From: Prevotella sp.
GTDB taxonomy: Bacteria; Bacteroidota; Bacteroidia; Bacteroidales; Bacteroidaceae
Assembly: GCA_021204565.1 (NCBI GenBank)
Contig: JAJPZE010000247.1
Location: 1 to 7,585 of the forward strand
Direction of reading: 5' to 3'
DNA length: 7,585 bases
In this document: in pieces, positions 6,867 through 7,585 of the stretch
Position numbering within the stretch: position 1 is the first letter of the stretch
How the letters are laid out: the number at the start of each line of letters is the position of its first letter
Translations under genes and position numbers: made by a program
Notes under the pieces: generated by a model
The model's database searches: none
Told to the model about the DNA's origin: nothing
Seen by the model: the letters and a program-made list of their open reading frames with translations, nothing else

Positions 6867-7124
6867 ATGGAAACGAGAAATCTTAGAAAAGTAAGACAGG
6901 GTGTTGTCGTGAGCAACAAGATGGACAAATCCATTGTTATTGCGTCAAAGTTTAAGGAGAAACACCCTATATATGGTAAGTTTGTCCAAAAGACAAAGAA
7001 ATATCACGCACACGACGAGAACAATGAAGCCAATGTGGGCGATAAGGTTCTTATTATGGAGACTCGCCCTCTCTCGAAGACGAAGAGATGGAGATTAGTA
7101 AACATTATTGAAAAAGCTAAGTAA
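6867..7124 (+). CDS. rpsQ: 30S ribosomal protein uS17 (S17)
   Basis: uS17 is an OB-fold protein that binds 16S rRNA early and helps fold the 5' and central domains. The 85 residues match the family. Features seen are RQGVVVSNKMDKSIVI (10-25), HPIYGKFVQKTKKYHAHDE (33-51) and the signature GDKVLIMETRPLSKTKRW (58-75), which includes the usual ETRPLSKTK core. The gene starts 14 bp after rpmC and stops 2 bp before rplN. Confidence 0.98.
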   Translation: METRNLRKVRQGVVVSNKMDKSIVIASKFKEKHPIYGKFVQKTKKYHAHDENNEANVGDKVLIMETRPLSKTKRWRLVNIIEKAK

Positions 7125-7126
7125 CT

Positions 7127-7492
7127 ATGATACAGGCAGAGTCAAGACTTACAGTATGTGACAACAGCGGCGCACGTGAGGCGCTCTGTATCCGTGTGCT
7201 TGGCGGCACACGCCGCCGTTACGCAAGTGTCGGAGATGTAATCGTTGTCGCTATCAAGCAGGCAATCCCGACGAGTGAGGTAAAGAAAGGGTCGGTATCA
7301 AGGGCTTTGATTGTTCGCACGAAGAAGGAAGTCCGCCGCCCCGACGGCTCGTATATTCGCTTCGACGACAACGCTTGTGTGCTACTAAACAATGCCGGAG
7401 AGCTCCGTGGCAGCCGTATCTTCGGACCGGTGGCTCGTGAGTTGCGTGCGGTGAATATGAAAGTTGTTTCTTTAGCGCCGGAGGTTCTTTAA
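7127..7492 (+). CDS. rplN: 50S ribosomal protein uL14 (L14)
   Basis: uL14 lies at the subunit interface, forms part of an intersubunit bridge and is the binding site of the silencing factor RsfS in many bacteria. The 121-residue product is of standard length. It opens with MIQAESRLTVCDNSGA (1-16), continues with VLGGTRRRYASVGDVIVV, and has the family signature starting at 59 (RALIVRTKKEVRRPDG, then RFDDNACVLL). The C-terminal part reads GSRIFGPVARELR (95-107). It starts 2 bp after the rpsQ stop and has no Shine-Dalgarno sequence. Confidence 0.98.
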   Translation: MIQAESRLTVCDNSGAREALCIRVLGGTRRRYASVGDVIVVAIKQAIPTSEVKKGSVSRALIVRTKKEVRRPDGSYIRFDDNACVLLNNAGELRGSRIFGPVARELRAVNMKVVSLAPEVL

Positions 7493-7503
7493 CTATTAAA
7501 TTT

Positions 7504-7508
7504 GAGGT
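7504..7508 (+). promoter_or_regulatory. Shine-Dalgarno-like GAGGT before rplX
   Basis: GAGGT lies 6 bases upstream of the rplX ATG and is complementary to the usual 16S rRNA 3' end. It is the second of two clear Shine-Dalgarno-like sites in the window. The spacing suits initiation, but use of such sites in Bacteroidota is often weak, so function is unproven. Confidence 0.45.
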
Positions 7509-7514
7509 AGAATA

Positions 7515-7585
7515 ATGGCAAAGCTACATATTAGAAAGAATGATACCGTTATTGTTCTTGCCGGCGATGACAAAGGCAAGAGCGG
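7515..7585 (+). CDS. rplX: 50S ribosomal protein uL24 (L24), 3'-truncated by window edge
   Basis: uL24 is one of the two assembly-initiator proteins of the large subunit and binds the 5' end of 23S rRNA. Only the first 23 codons plus two bases are present: MAKLHIRKNDTVIV, then LAGDDKGKS. This is the start of the KOW motif, with the expected glycine and lysine pattern. Its position right after rplN matches the standard gene order of the S10 and spc clusters. The start is supported by a GAGGT upstream. The identity is secure despite the short length because sequence and context agree. Confidence 0.93.
   Translation, partial: MAKLHIRKNDTVIVLAGDDKGKS

Noticed and set aside
6977..6984. TAAGTTTG inside rpsQ and TACGTTTG inside fusA (626-633), further matches to TAnnTTTG
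   Set aside because: Both are within coding sequence and lack a TTTG at the required distance upstream. Such short matches are expected by chance in a window this size.
7497..7504. TAAATTTG before rplX, an exact match to the Bacteroides -7 box TAnnTTTG
   Set aside because: The nearest upstream box is TTTA, not TTTG, 22 bases away, slightly outside the usual spacing. A start about 5-7 bases downstream would leave almost no leader before the rplX ATG. It is probably chance, though 5' end mapping could settle it.

Overview
This window is an ordinary stretch of bacterial core genome. It holds the 3' part of a translation elongation factor G gene (fusA) followed by most of an S10-type ribosomal protein operon, all on the + strand. 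The gene order is fusA-rpsJ-rplC-rplD-rplW-rplB-rpsS-rplV-rpsC-rplP-rpmC-rpsQ-rplN-rplX. The first and last genes are cut by the window edges. Spacers between genes run from 2 to 90 bp and no genes overlap. I see no RNA gene, mobile element, CRISPR array, convincing promoter or terminator, and no long stretch without a gene.

The organism is most likely a member of Bacteroidota, probably Bacteroidales, with moderate GC. Four things point there. The proteins read like Bacteroides-type versions: uL22 has an extended MGARKK N-terminus, uL3 carries a GQSTHGQDD segment, uL4 carries RQKGGGGARRG, and uS3 has an Arg/Asn-rich tail. Almost all starts lack a Shine-Dalgarno sequence and have A/T-rich leaders instead. 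The str-type gene fusA is joined directly to rpsJ with no tuf gene between them. No Bacteroides-type promoter is visible within the cluster. I cannot assign a genus from this sequence alone.

Layout: bases 2-1912 encode EF-G from the G3 motif of the GTPase domain to the C-terminus. Bases 1913-2002 are a 90-bp spacer, the longest in the window. Bases 2003-4752 encode uS10, uL3, uL4, uL23 and uL2. Bases 4776-6654 encode uS19, uL22, uS3 and uL16. Bases 6658-7492 encode uL29, uS17 and uL14, and uL24 begins at 7515. All the products build or drive the ribosome. uS3, uS10, uS17 and uS19 belong to the small subunit. uL2, uL3, uL4, uL14, uL16, uL22, uL23, uL24 and uL29 belong to the large subunit. EF-G moves tRNA and mRNA through the finished particle. 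Co-transcription would keep these parts in proportion.

I found no undescribed system here. The findings are modest points about translation signals and lineage-specific residues.
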